This document shows, in pieces, positions 19,901 through 29,111 of a stretch of 64,000 nt of DNA. Origin of the DNA: SAR202 cluster bacterium bin127 (GTDB taxonomy: Bacteria; Chloroflexota; Dehalococcoidia; Lucifugimonadales; Lucifugimonadaceae). The notes under the pieces are model-generated. The model saw only the letters and a program-made list of their open reading frames with translations, did not search any database and was not told the DNA's origin. The stretch lies in the NCBI GenBank assembly GCA_002239045.1, contig MPNN01000002.1, positions 349,061-413,060 of the forward strand, read 5' to 3'. Numbering within the stretch: the first letter of the stretch is position 1; every line of letters begins with the position of its first letter. A program made the translations under genes and the position numbers.

Positions 19901-20779
19901 GCAGACTTCACTCTCGACCGCGAGCTGTTGTCGCCTCAGGCAAACGGCGGCGGAGACTTGCAGCCGGAGGACGGCGGAGAGTCGAAAGAGTCGCGACCGT
20001 TCATCCTGATTGAGTTCAATGAAGGCACGACGGTCACCCTTGACTCGGTGGAGCTTGACGATGTCGAGATTGCCGACCAGTTCACTAAGCCGGCGATGAA
20101 CCGCTTCGTCTACTGGCCCGACACGATCACGCAGGGCGACCACGAGGTCGAGGTCGATGCATCGGATGCCGCGGGCAACGAGGTAACCTTCGACTACGAA
20201 TTCAAGGTTGTCGATCGTGGCGACTTTGTGATCGAGCTGCAGGCCGGTTGGAACGCCATCTCGGTACCTGCAACTCCGGTCGACACGGCAATCGGTTCGG
20301 TCTTCACGGACGCGGCGGTCACGACCGTTATCGGTTGGGACACGCAGGGCTGGCGCATCGCAGTGCGACGCGACGGCGTGTGGGAATCGAACCAGCAGTA
20401 CGGCGCATTGAACGACATTCAATCGAAGTACGGCTACTGGGTGAAGTCCGACCGTTTCGTGAGCCAACCCGTGGCGCTACAGGGCCCGATTGGCCGCGAC
20501 GCAGGCTCGCCAGGGACACCGGATGCGATCGACACGATTGCTGGCTGGAACTTCGTCGGGGTCATCGACCAGGACGGCGACCAGACGGAGGGCCACTTCG
20601 GCGAAGGCTTGCGGAGCGGTATCGCACCTGTTTCAGCAGGCGAGTACCTAGGTTCGCACTACATTCGAGCGTACACTTGGGACCCGACCTTCAGCCGGTT
20701 CGAAAACCTGGCTAAGGACGTTCAAATCGAGATCGGCGGCGGCGTGTGGGTCTACTACGAAGGCGGCATTGCACCGTAG
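16922..20779 (+). CDS. Large secreted surface/S-layer-like protein, paralog 2 of 5
   Basis: MKSKMLGALALFTLIGALFIL... signal peptide (ORF opens at 16874), VDAATGSIDALNMGTC, AGNIGFSDSDPANPRFINDLG, GWNAISVPATPVDTAIGSVFTDAAVTTVIGWDTQGWRIAVRRDGVW. Confidence 0.87.
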   Translation: MKSKMLGALALFTLIGALFILQSAGTGPPTVDAATGSIDALNMGTCLTTDATLFKDEDCDLSGEYDGVKWEIRDKVVEVSTLYATYAHDPKTSSDAPRAILTNSDLIKISIADTGRDKRTGVLVRGRSYEGVNDDSDADDTAVDFDEDQSGSLAVLIRTDLDADGLSYQTAVDLDTTDTDEDIKFTSEEAGNGTDGIWLYQGAATVTTSEVTSSGNYTLNFTRDGGIGDGVANPWQFKPADFDVANGAEVRFYGCVSTNATCGDDGTSPNFTDPIKKLTELEVDEDASNGDAGGNTAPWLGVNASVPSGSRVVILAIYYRTSNEENLVGGQTYRECSGEGNTPTKTNGDTWRCSPDGTLSTNDGVGGEDNVVFTDNEKNRNTALEVRALADGNLENRSVDLFLTETGRFDGVYQGYLRLTDANGDGRGTGTSPDNWGRVVGDGKTDNSIGNAAVLAVQSGPVTIEYRDSSGTKRTLRIEIDNRAPTITVANPAHGAASGDQSPDFAGAMEDTDSGLVDGSFRLVVDNKVDSNGAPGSNSDYALEAKAPNAEKVILRTVSPVLKRATRIADYAGYSASDQTFGISDADALYALGDDACDDGQEVCHILSDEYDDGATRGTFEDSLRLDLWETEGETLVLRDKEFQIDFQAFVMDMAGNIGFSDSDPANPRFINDLGTETADRDLEIAKQVLGYYSAHIITLDEKDPEVMTDESATGYYGRTSDKSLIADRSGIVVVFDNNVAASSISTDTFTVELDDESAAQITDVEVDGKYVFLKLASELASDATPEIDIAQGAKVEDMAGNETFGRELEAFDAKDGISPRLTVTLSGGSGTGTGNEGPDKLTRDQIMVHVSSDEPLQGSPRVDVVCTSLEWMSQDDTKMDVDDYVANRMRASSSEPMDNPKETMERANRNEVYDYTCGYEDADSDLVQAYSPNSGSRALALPGENWQYTWQNPPSADMALEDGGATVVVFASDRSRYTMGSDASVRNWGSASADFTLDRELLSPQANGGGDLQPEDGGESKESRPFILIEFNEGTTVTLDSVELDDVEIADQFTKPAMNRFVYWPDTITQGDHEVEVDASDAAGNEVTFDYEFKVVDRGDFVIELQAGWNAISVPATPVDTAIGSVFTDAAVTTVIGWDTQGWRIAVRRDGVWESNQQYGALNDIQSKYGYWVKSDRFVSQPVALQGPIGRDAGSPGTPDAIDTIAGWNFVGVIDQDGDQTEGHFGEGLRSGIAPVSAGEYLGSHYIRAYTWDPTFSRFENLAKDVQIEIGGGVWVYYEGGIAP

Positions 20780-20805
20780 ATTGCACAGTAGGACATGTGC
20801 CCTCA

Positions 20806-21180
20806 CCCCTACCCTCTCCTGCTGAGCGGGAGAGGGGGTAGGGTGCGCCTTTGAACTAGGATTTGAAGGATTGGGAAGGATTTTAAGGATGGGGTGTTGT
20901 GCCCTCCGCCGTCATTCCGGCGAAAGCCGGAATCTAGGGGGTAGCGGGGGATGACGTTTTTTGAACTATGATGTGAATGATTGGGAATGATTTTAATGAT
21001 GGGTTGTTTTGGGAGGGGGGTGTTGCGTTGATGTTGGGCGTGTTCCTCGCCGTCGTTCCCGCGTTCCCTCCTTCGTCATTCCGGCGAAAGCCGGAATCTA
21101 GAGGGGCGGTGGGGGGATCATTTCCATCTTTTTCAATCATGGGCATCATAGTTCACAGGCGCGTGGGGTTGTGTGACCGC
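20806..21180. repeat. Repeat cluster: ccctctcc-gctgagc-gggaga element, AGGAT and ATGAT versions of the MITE-like arm, GGCGAAAGCC palindromes
   Basis: 20851-20893 ttgaactaggatttgaaggattgggaaggattttaaggatggg; 20961-21003 ttgaactatgatgtgaatgattgggaatgattttaatgatggg. Confidence 0.75.
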
Positions 21181-21473
21181 GCCCCTTGGCCGCCCCGTTG
21201 CCCTCACCCTGGGAACCCCTCTGTATCTCCCCTTGGGAAGGGGAGGGAATTAGCTCGCGGGAGAGGGGATCGTTGTTGTGGTTTGGGGGTGTTGCGTTGA
21301 ATTTCGAGCATCCCCTGCGTGCGAGGGCGGGTTTCAAACCCGCCCCTACGTCGCGTCCCCTTCGCGGGGCGAAGGGGAGGTGGTGGTGGTGGTGGGACGG
21401 TGGTGAGCGATCTATCTGATACGATGGAGGCGCGGTTACTCTGTGAACGTGCGATTTCATAAGGTGGAACGGA

Positions 21474-21752
21474 ATGCCGACACTCGAAGAGCGTGTTGAA
21501 CAGTTAGAAGCTGATCTCCCGACGCGTCGGGGGTATGTCGTAGAACTGCAATCACTCCGGCAAGGTCAGCAATTTATGTTTCAGCGCATGGATGCGCTGG
21601 AGCAGAGTATGAGTGCGCTGGAGCAGCGTATGGGTGCGCTGGAGCAGCGCATGGATCGCCTAGAAAGTGATATGGCAGAAGTGAAGTCCACACTCGCAGA
21701 GGTGATGACTGACCTCAAATCGATCCTGCAACACTTCAAGATCGAAACGTAG
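21474..21752 (+). CDS. Small coiled-coil protein, copy 2, with expanded heptads
   Basis: Same as 16075-16311 but with ALEQSMS-ALEQRMG-ALEQRMD heptad repeats encoded by 21-bp units. Confidence 0.72.
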   Translation: MPTLEERVEQLEADLPTRRGYVVELQSLRQGQQFMFQRMDALEQSMSALEQRMGALEQRMDRLESDMAEVKSTLAEVMTDLKSILQHFKIET

Positions 21753-21777
21753 ATCATCTCTCCAACGCCTGCGATTT

Positions 21778-22800
21778 TTTGAACTATGATGGGCATGATT
21801 TGGAATGATGGGTTGTTGTTGGAGGGGGTGTTTGCGTTGATGTGGGTTGCGCTGGCTGGGCGTCGTTCGCTGCGTGACAACCGTCATTCCGGCGGACGCG
21901 GAAAACCGGGCCTACGTCATTCCGGCGAAAGCCGGAATCTAGAGGGGCGGTGGGGGGATCCTTTCCATCTTTTCCAATCATGGGCATCATAGTTCACAGG
22001 CGCATTCCCCGTTGCCCGGCCCCTCTGGATTCCGGCTTTCGCCGGAATGACGGAAGTTATGCACAGCGCCCGTAGGGGCAGGTTTGAAACCTGCCCCTAC
22101 CACCCAAACCACCAACCTCCCATCACCGCAGTACCTTGAACGACCACGCCCCATCCTTCCCATCTTTTCCAATCCTTTGCGTCCTAGTTCAAAGGCGCGT
22201 GGGGTTGTGTGACCGCGCCCCTTGGCCGCCCCGTTGCCCTCACCCTAGCCCTCTCCCGCTGAGCGGGAGAGGGGATCGTTGTTGTGGTTTGGGGGTGTTG
22301 CTTTGAATTTCGTGTATCCCCTGCGTGCGAGGGCGGGTTTGAAACCCGCCCCTACGTCGCGTCCCCTTCGCGGGGCGAAGGGGAGGGAGAAGGCGTGCGC
22401 CCCTACGGGCCAAACGACGAACGTCACGATCACCGCGGTACCTTGAACGACTACAACCCATCCTTCCCATCCTTCCCCATCCTTCGCATCCTAGTTCACA
22501 GGCGCGTGTGGGATCGGCGTGCTTTGCTTTACTCTGGATTCCCGCGTGCGCGGGAATGACGGGATGTTTGCGGTGATGACGGGGTGTTTGCGCCCCTTCG
22601 CCCGACGCGTAGGGGCGGGTTTGAAACCTGCCCCTACCACCCAGACCACCAACCTGACTATCACCGCAGCATCCCAAACCGCCGACACCGCATCCTTCCC
22701 ATCCTTCCCCATCCTTCGCATCCTAGTTCAGAGGCGCGTGTGGGATCGGCGTGCTTTGCTTTACTCTGGATTCCCGCGTGCGCGGGAATGGACGGGGTGT
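21778..22800. repeat. Dense palindromic repeat array (several families)
   Basis: attccggcgaaagccggaat; gggcgggtttgaaacccgccc; ccctctcccgctgagcgggagaggg; attcccgcgtgcgcgggaat; catccttcgcatcctagttca. Confidence 0.75.
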
Positions 22801-23032
22801 TTTTAGCCGGTAAAATCGGTGAAACGATTTATTGTGGGTTTACGCGCGCACAGAAGTTTGGGTATCATATACTTTTCATGGCACGCCGCGCGCGTTGCGC
22901 GTTGGCGCGCTTGCAAGTATTATGCAAACATCGCACAGATCCGGACAGAGGACGTATCGGGCTTGGCTTGGCACATTTGCCGACAAGGTTCGTTCACGAT
23001 CGTGCCGGGAAAGTAAGCAGGAGGACTGAAGC

Positions 23033-26000
23033 GTGCAGCTTTCAGCGAGAATCTTGACAGCACTGGCCGTGCTCGCATTCGTCGTCGGCGTCGTCGTCGG
23101 CACGAGAGGTGCGACGGACGAAGTCAGCGCAGCTACCGGAACGATCGATGCTTTGAACGTGGGCGCATGCGCGACGAACAACGCGGATGTGTTCGTGTTG
23201 GCAAACTGTACACAGAAGATGGCGCGCTTCCAGCAGGAAGAACTCAAGGACCTTATCGAGGTCGACACGCTCTACGCCACTTACGCGCATGACCCGAAGA
23301 CGGGCGCCGAAAACCCACGCGCAATCCTCGGAGACTCCGACCTCATCCGGGTAAGCATCTCCGACAAGGGACGCGACCGCAGGGACCCGGTTTTGATTAC
23401 GTCGGCGAATCCGGAGTTTAATGGCACTGGCCTCGGTACCACGGACTCACCATTTCTCAATGCTGATGGAGACCCGTTCGGAGCACCTGCCGCTCCAGAC
23501 GATCCAGCTACTACTACTGTTGACGAACAAGTTGTTTACACGTTGTTGGAGACGAGCGCAGACGACGATGCAACCACGCGGGATGTTGATGAAAGCGTCA
23601 AACCTCGGGCAATCGTCGCGGAGTCGGCGATTGGCGATGCTGAAAAAACAATGGACTTGCCGCCTCTCGAGCAGGTCGTCCAGTTTGGTGCTGACGGTGT
23701 CGCTCCCACCGGAATTACGGACGATGAGGGGACAACCTTCGGCAGTTCGGGTTCGTATCAGGTGCTTTTCGAGGATGGAGACCTCACCGCTACTCCCCCG
23801 GTACACTACAAACCCATCGCGCCTGATGGTACCGTGAAGTTCTTCGGGAGAGTCAGTGATAATGGGGACACAACTATTGACCCTGACGAAAAGTTCCAGG
23901 ACATCGGGACATGGATCAAGATCGACGAAGACGTGATATCTGGGGACACCAATGTCGCGCCGGCGATCAAGTTGAACGTCAGCGTTCCCAATGGTGGTGC
24001 CGTCCAACTCCAACTCATCTACTACGAAACCAGCGGGGTTGAGTACATCCAGGGCGGATTTAAGTGTGTAGATGAACCTGAAGCGGATCCGACTGACCTT
24101 GTTTCGTTTGCCCAGGCTGAATGTACGGCTAAAGAGCGTGAGCCCGCGGGCGAGGAAGACAATGCGTCGTTCGAGTTGTATGCGGAATCGGATGAGGACG
24201 CAGGCGGTGACGGAACCGACCGAAGCCATCGCAAGAATCTCGCGCTGATCGAGACCGGAAGATTCACTGGTGTGTTCCAGGGATTCCTGCGACTGACCGA
24301 CGCCGATGGAATAGGCGGCACTAACCGCGACAACTGGGGTTTGATGAAGAAGAGCGGCGCATTGGTGGGTGATCTGGCAGAAGGGATCGATCTGGCAGAC
24401 GGGATCGATGCCGATGAACTCGCAGCCGCGCAAGCGGTGCTGGGTGTTGGCAACGGTCCGATTACGATCAGGTACAAGGATTCGGACGACAAAAACAAGT
24501 CGTTCGATATCCAACTCGACATTGAACCGCCTTCGATCCAGATCGATTCGCCGATGCACAACGACCGAAGCGACGACGAGAAGCCGTCCTTCATCGGCAC
24601 GTTCAACGACGCCGATTCCGGCTTGGCGGCGGAATCGTTCCAGTTGAACATCGATAACCGCGATATACAAGAGCCTGAGTCAGCAGTGATGCGGATCATG
24701 TCCGATGTCAAAGGCACGGGTGATGACATGGACGGACAAGTTCTTCGTCGTTTGGACTACCAGGGTTTCTCCGATGAAATGAAACAGTTCGGCGTGATCG
24801 AAGGCGATAATCTGACCATGGAGATTTACAAGATCGATTTGGAAATTGAGCTTGAACCTGGTCAATCTGCGGCTTTCAAGGCAGTCGAAGCGGATGACTT
24901 CGATGATGGCGACCCTGACGGCGCCTTCAACGAAGAGCAGGAGATCGACTTCGACGAAGTGACCGGTGTTGCAGCCGACTTTGTGTTCAACCACGCGATC
25001 GACTTCCAAGCGGCGGTGCGTGACCTTGCGGGCAACATCGGCTTCTCGGACAGCGATGCTGCGAACCCGCGCTTCATCGACGCCCTCGGCGAGGAGAAAG
25101 CAGCAAAACGGACATCTGAAGGGAAGAAGCACAACGTCTTGGGTTACTTCTCCGCCCACATCGTCCACATCGACGATTTGGATCCCAAGATCGCGAAAGA
25201 AATGTCGGTTACTGGTTTCTACGGATTGAACAGCGACGACGAGCCGGTGAGAGATCGTTCGGCGGTGATGGTCGTGTTTGATGGTGGAGTGAACGGCGAC
25301 CTGATCGATACTGGCACCTTCACCCTGGAGTATGACGACGAATCGGCGATTGCGATCGAGGATGTCGTGGTTGACGGCAAGTTGGTGTTCCTGAAACTCG
25401 GCGAAAAGTTGGCATCGGATGCCCGTCCGACGTTGAGCATCTCCGAGGGGCGTGAAGTAGAAGACATGGCCGGGAACGTTTTGTCTTGGCAAGAGAAAGA
25501 TGCGGAAGCATTCAAGTTGGCGGATGGCATCCTGCCGGTCTTGACGCTGACTTTGAGCGGCGGCTCTGGCACCGGCATTGGCCGAGAGGGTCCGTCGGAA
25601 CTGACTGATGGTGCTATCGACATCGCAATCGCCTCCGATGAGGACCTGACGGGAGCTCCGAGCGTTTCGGTCGTCTGCCCGAACGTCACTTGGAAGGACG
25701 GTGATGATAAGGAACGTGGTCTGAGCGACTTCGTGAATAACCGCACCGGTTACACCGATGCATCCACGGGCGAGATGGATCTGGGTCTACTTTGTGGTGA
25801 AGCCGCTGAACCAAACTCGTTCATCAGGTCTGCATCGCTGGCTCGTCCGGGCAACAACTGGGTCTACGCGTGGCGCAACAGCAACACTAAAACGCTGAAG
25901 CTGAACGACGGCGAGTTGGTGATTGTGGTATGGGCTCGCGACCGCTCGGATTACGATGGACACAACGACGAAATTTGTGACGGCAGCAAGTGCGAGAACT

Positions 26001-26926
26001 TTGGTTCGGTGACGACGAGGTTCGTTCTGGACAACACGTTCAACAGTCCATTGAAGCTAGACGGTTCTGGCGGCAGTGTGCAGCCGGCAGCCGATTCGGA
26101 AGTGAAAGAGCCGCGTCCGTTCGTCTACCTCGACTTTGCTGGCGAGCCTACGACGGTGAAGGTTACGGAGTTCACGATCGATGGCGAAGACGCATTGAGC
26201 TCGTTGTCGACGGTCGGCGATAACCGTTTCCTGTATTGGCCGGAGTCGTTGGCGTTTGGTACGCACACGATTGAGTTCGACGCGCGCGACGCGGCGGACA
26301 ACGAGCCAATTGGCAACACATCGTTCGATTTCGATGTGACGGCACGCGACCCATTCGTAATCGACCTCACGGCTGGCTGGAACGCGATATCGTTGCCGGC
26401 CAACCCGGTCGACACTGCGCTAGACGCGGTGTTCACGGAGGAAGCCGTGGATCGAGTTGTGGGTTGGAACCCGCTTAGCTCGACCGGTCCGTGGAGCATC
26501 GCGACTCGCATGGACGGCGTGTGGTCGACAAGTGCGAACTTCGCACCGCTTACCGATGTCGTTGTGCGTTACGGATACTGGGTACACTCGATGGCCTTCG
26601 TGAAACAGAGCGTCGACCTGAAGGGTCAGCTGGACCGCGAGACTGGCGACAACCCGGCTCCGATCGGCATTATCACCGCGCCGGGTTGGAACTTCGTGGG
26701 CGTGATCGACCAAGACGGCGATCAGACGGAGAACCACTTCGGCAAGGTGCTGCAAGACAGCGAAAAAACCGATGTGACGGCGGATGACTACATGCCGGGC
26801 TTCCGCCAGGCCTACACGTGGGATGCGATAGCCAACGGCTACCGTGTGCTAAACGGCGACGGCAACATGATCATCGGCAAAGGCATCTGGGTCTTCTTCC
26901 CGGATGACGAGACGATCGCGCCGTAA
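23033..26926 (+). CDS. Large secreted surface/S-layer-like protein, paralog 3 of 5 (GTG start)
   Basis: MQLSARILTALAVLAFVVGVVVGTRGATDEVSAATGTIDALNVGAC; upstream aggagg; C-terminal GWNAISLPANPVDTALDAVFTEEAVDRVVGW...GYWVHS. Confidence 0.88.
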   Translation: MQLSARILTALAVLAFVVGVVVGTRGATDEVSAATGTIDALNVGACATNNADVFVLANCTQKMARFQQEELKDLIEVDTLYATYAHDPKTGAENPRAILGDSDLIRVSISDKGRDRRDPVLITSANPEFNGTGLGTTDSPFLNADGDPFGAPAAPDDPATTTVDEQVVYTLLETSADDDATTRDVDESVKPRAIVAESAIGDAEKTMDLPPLEQVVQFGADGVAPTGITDDEGTTFGSSGSYQVLFEDGDLTATPPVHYKPIAPDGTVKFFGRVSDNGDTTIDPDEKFQDIGTWIKIDEDVISGDTNVAPAIKLNVSVPNGGAVQLQLIYYETSGVEYIQGGFKCVDEPEADPTDLVSFAQAECTAKEREPAGEEDNASFELYAESDEDAGGDGTDRSHRKNLALIETGRFTGVFQGFLRLTDADGIGGTNRDNWGLMKKSGALVGDLAEGIDLADGIDADELAAAQAVLGVGNGPITIRYKDSDDKNKSFDIQLDIEPPSIQIDSPMHNDRSDDEKPSFIGTFNDADSGLAAESFQLNIDNRDIQEPESAVMRIMSDVKGTGDDMDGQVLRRLDYQGFSDEMKQFGVIEGDNLTMEIYKIDLEIELEPGQSAAFKAVEADDFDDGDPDGAFNEEQEIDFDEVTGVAADFVFNHAIDFQAAVRDLAGNIGFSDSDAANPRFIDALGEEKAAKRTSEGKKHNVLGYFSAHIVHIDDLDPKIAKEMSVTGFYGLNSDDEPVRDRSAVMVVFDGGVNGDLIDTGTFTLEYDDESAIAIEDVVVDGKLVFLKLGEKLASDARPTLSISEGREVEDMAGNVLSWQEKDAEAFKLADGILPVLTLTLSGGSGTGIGREGPSELTDGAIDIAIASDEDLTGAPSVSVVCPNVTWKDGDDKERGLSDFVNNRTGYTDASTGEMDLGLLCGEAAEPNSFIRSASLARPGNNWVYAWRNSNTKTLKLNDGELVIVVWARDRSDYDGHNDEICDGSKCENFGSVTTRFVLDNTFNSPLKLDGSGGSVQPAADSEVKEPRPFVYLDFAGEPTTVKVTEFTIDGEDALSSLSTVGDNRFLYWPESLAFGTHTIEFDARDAADNEPIGNTSFDFDVTARDPFVIDLTAGWNAISLPANPVDTALDAVFTEEAVDRVVGWNPLSSTGPWSIATRMDGVWSTSANFAPLTDVVVRYGYWVHSMAFVKQSVDLKGQLDRETGDNPAPIGIITAPGWNFVGVIDQDGDQTENHFGKVLQDSEKTDVTADDYMPGFRQAYTWDAIANGYRVLNGDGNMIIGKGIWVFFPDDETIAP

Positions 26927-26956
26927 GAGACACAGAGACGCCAAGAACGGAAAGAG

Positions 26957-26987
26957 ACGCCCCCCGTGGAAACACGGGGGGCGTTTT
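26957..26987 (+). terminator. Intrinsic terminator, 12-bp stem with GAAA loop
   Basis: acgccccccgtg-gaaa-cacggggggcgt-ttt. Confidence 0.88.
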
Positions 26988-27600
26988 GAACTAGGATTTG
27001 AAGGATGCCCACCGCCCCCTGTCATTCCCGACTCACCGCCTCCTGTCATTCCCGGCCTCGCTTCCGTCATTCCCGCAAACTCCTCCGTCATTCCGGTGAA
27101 AGCCGGAATCCAGAGGGGGGATTGCGTTTTTTGAACTAGGATTTGAAGGATGGGTAAGGATGTGAAGGATGCCCACCGCCCCCTGTCATTCCCGACCTCG
27201 CCCTCTGTTATTCCCGCGAACTCCTCCGTCATTCCGGCGAAAGCCGGAATCCAGAGGGGGGGGGATTGCGTTTTTTGAACTAGGATTTGAAGGATGGGTA
27301 AGGATGTGAAGGATGGGGTGTTGTGGGAGGGGTGGTTGCGTTGATGTCGTCCTCGCAAGCCCCGCGTCATTTCCGGCTCCGACTCCGTCATTCCCGCGGA
27401 TGCGGGAATCCAGAGTAAGGCAAAGCACACCGATCCGACACGCGCTTTGAACTAGGATTTGAAGGATGGGTAAGGATGGAAAGGATGGGGTGTTGTGGGA
27501 GTGGTTGTTGCTAACGATGGAAATCATGAAGATTGCCATTGGTGAGGCCTTCACCCGTAGTATCTCCTAGACCCTCAATCCTTCGCATCCTAGTTCAAAC
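26985..27600. repeat. MITE-like / palindromic repeat cluster
   Basis: Repeated ttttttgaactaggatttgaaggatgggtaaggatgtgaaggat and gtcattccggcgaaagccggaatccaga. Confidence 0.7.
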
Positions 27601-27650
27601 GAAAGTATGATTTATGGTCTTGGCGGTTCTTTGTATGGAGACGTTGAAAC

Positions 27651-28052
27651 ATGGATAAGAGTCATGTTCATTTCGAGTTGACAGGGGCGGTGATCGGGTG
27701 TGCGATGGAGGTGCACAGGGAGCTGGGTGCTGGTTTCCAGGAAGTGGTTTATCAACGATCTCTTGAAGTTGAGATGACGCAAGCGGGGCTCGACTTCGGG
27801 CGCGAGGTTGAGATACCGATCTATTACAAGGGCCGGCAGGTGGGACTACGCCGCGTTGATTTTCTGGTGGGTGATGTTGTCTCAGTGGAGTTGAAGGCGG
27901 TAGGGACGTTGGACAGTGTCCACCAAGCCCAAGCGATCAACTACTTGGAGGCGTTCAACTTCGAAATCGGCCTGCTTATCAACTTCGGCGGGGAACGCCT
28001 AGAATTCAGGCGACTGTTCAACAACCGCTACAACGCAAATCGGCGTTTGTGA
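27651..28052 (+). CDS. GxxExxY family protein (PD-(D/E)XK-like fold)
   Basis: TGAVIGCAMEVHRELGAGFQEVVYQRSLEVEMTQAGL...VELKAVGTLDSVHQAQAINYLEAFNFEIGLLINFG. Confidence 0.88.
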   Translation: MDKSHVHFELTGAVIGCAMEVHRELGAGFQEVVYQRSLEVEMTQAGLDFGREVEIPIYYKGRQVGLRRVDFLVGDVVSVELKAVGTLDSVHQAQAINYLEAFNFEIGLLINFGGERLEFRRLFNNRYNANRRL

Positions 28053-28735
28053 ACTAGGATTTGAAGGATGGGGAAGGATGGTAAGGATTGAGGGTTTGAA
28101 CTAGGATTTGAAGGATTGAGGGTCTTGGAGGATACTTCGGGTGAAGGCCTTGCTTTCGGGTTTGAACTAGGATTTGAAGGATGGTTAAGGATTTGAAGGA
28201 TTGAGGGTCTAGGAGGATACTTCGGGTGAAGGCCTCACCGATGGCAATCCGCATGATTTCCATCCTAAGCATCCCCGTCCCCAACCAACATCCCATCCTT
28301 TCCATCCTTCCCCATCCTTAGCATCCTAGTTCAAAAGCGCGTGTGGGATCGGCGTGCTTTGCCTTACTCTGGATTCCCGCGTGCGCGGGAATGACGGGGG
28401 CGGCGGGGATCCTTCCCCATCCTTCGCATCCTAGTTCAAAACCCCGACATCGACGCATCCCCGTCCCCAACCGACACCCCATCCTTTCCATCCTTCCCCA
28501 TCCTTAGCATCCTAGTTCAAAAACCCGACATCGACGCATCCCCGTCCTCAACCAACACCCCATCCTTTCCATCCTTCCCCATCCTTAGCATCCTAGTTCA
28601 AAAGCGGGTGTGGGATCGGCGTGCCTTGCCTTGCTCTGGATGGGCGTTCCGCCCGCTGAAGCGCCCGCGTGCGCGGGAATGACGATTGCGGCGGGCATCC
28701 TTCCCCTCCTTCCCGATCCTTCGCATCCTAGTTCT
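28050..28735. repeat. MITE-like / palindromic repeat cluster on both strands
   Basis: ttgaactaggatttgaaggat..., gattgagggtct(a/t)ggaggatacttcgggtgaaggcc..., catccttagcatcctagttcaaa, attcccgcgtgcgcgggaat. Confidence 0.7.
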
Positions 28736-29111
28736 CAACTGTTTGAGAGAATTTGATTGACAGGGCGCGCGTGGTGGCATATATTCGGTATCATATAGTT
28801 TTCAGGGCGTGCCTACGGACGTGTGGTTCGTTGCGCGTCTTGAGAGTGCTATGGAAACATCCGGGCAAGACCGCTTTGATTTTGGCGAAGAGTTCGCTGG
28901 GGTCTACGTGTCGGGTATCGAACCGGTAGAGATATAGATAGAGGAGGACTGCAGCTGTGCAGCTTTCATCGAGAATCTTGACGGCTCTGGCCGTGCTGAT
29001 ACTGGCCGTTGCGGTGGTGGCGGTGCGAACCGGCTCACCGGAGACGGTAGAAGCGGCTACCGGTACGATCGACGTGCTGAACGTCGGAACATGCTACACC
29101 ACCGACGACGA
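28734..29111. repeat. 378-bp module (promoter, 5' UTR, signal-peptide coding) nearly identical to 35011-35388
   Basis: Collinear at constant offset 6277 with 3 substitutions by eye. Confidence 0.93.
28757..28785 (+). promoter_or_regulatory. Candidate sigma70-type promoter of surface-protein paralog 4
   Basis: TTGACA-N17-TATATT. Confidence 0.65.
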
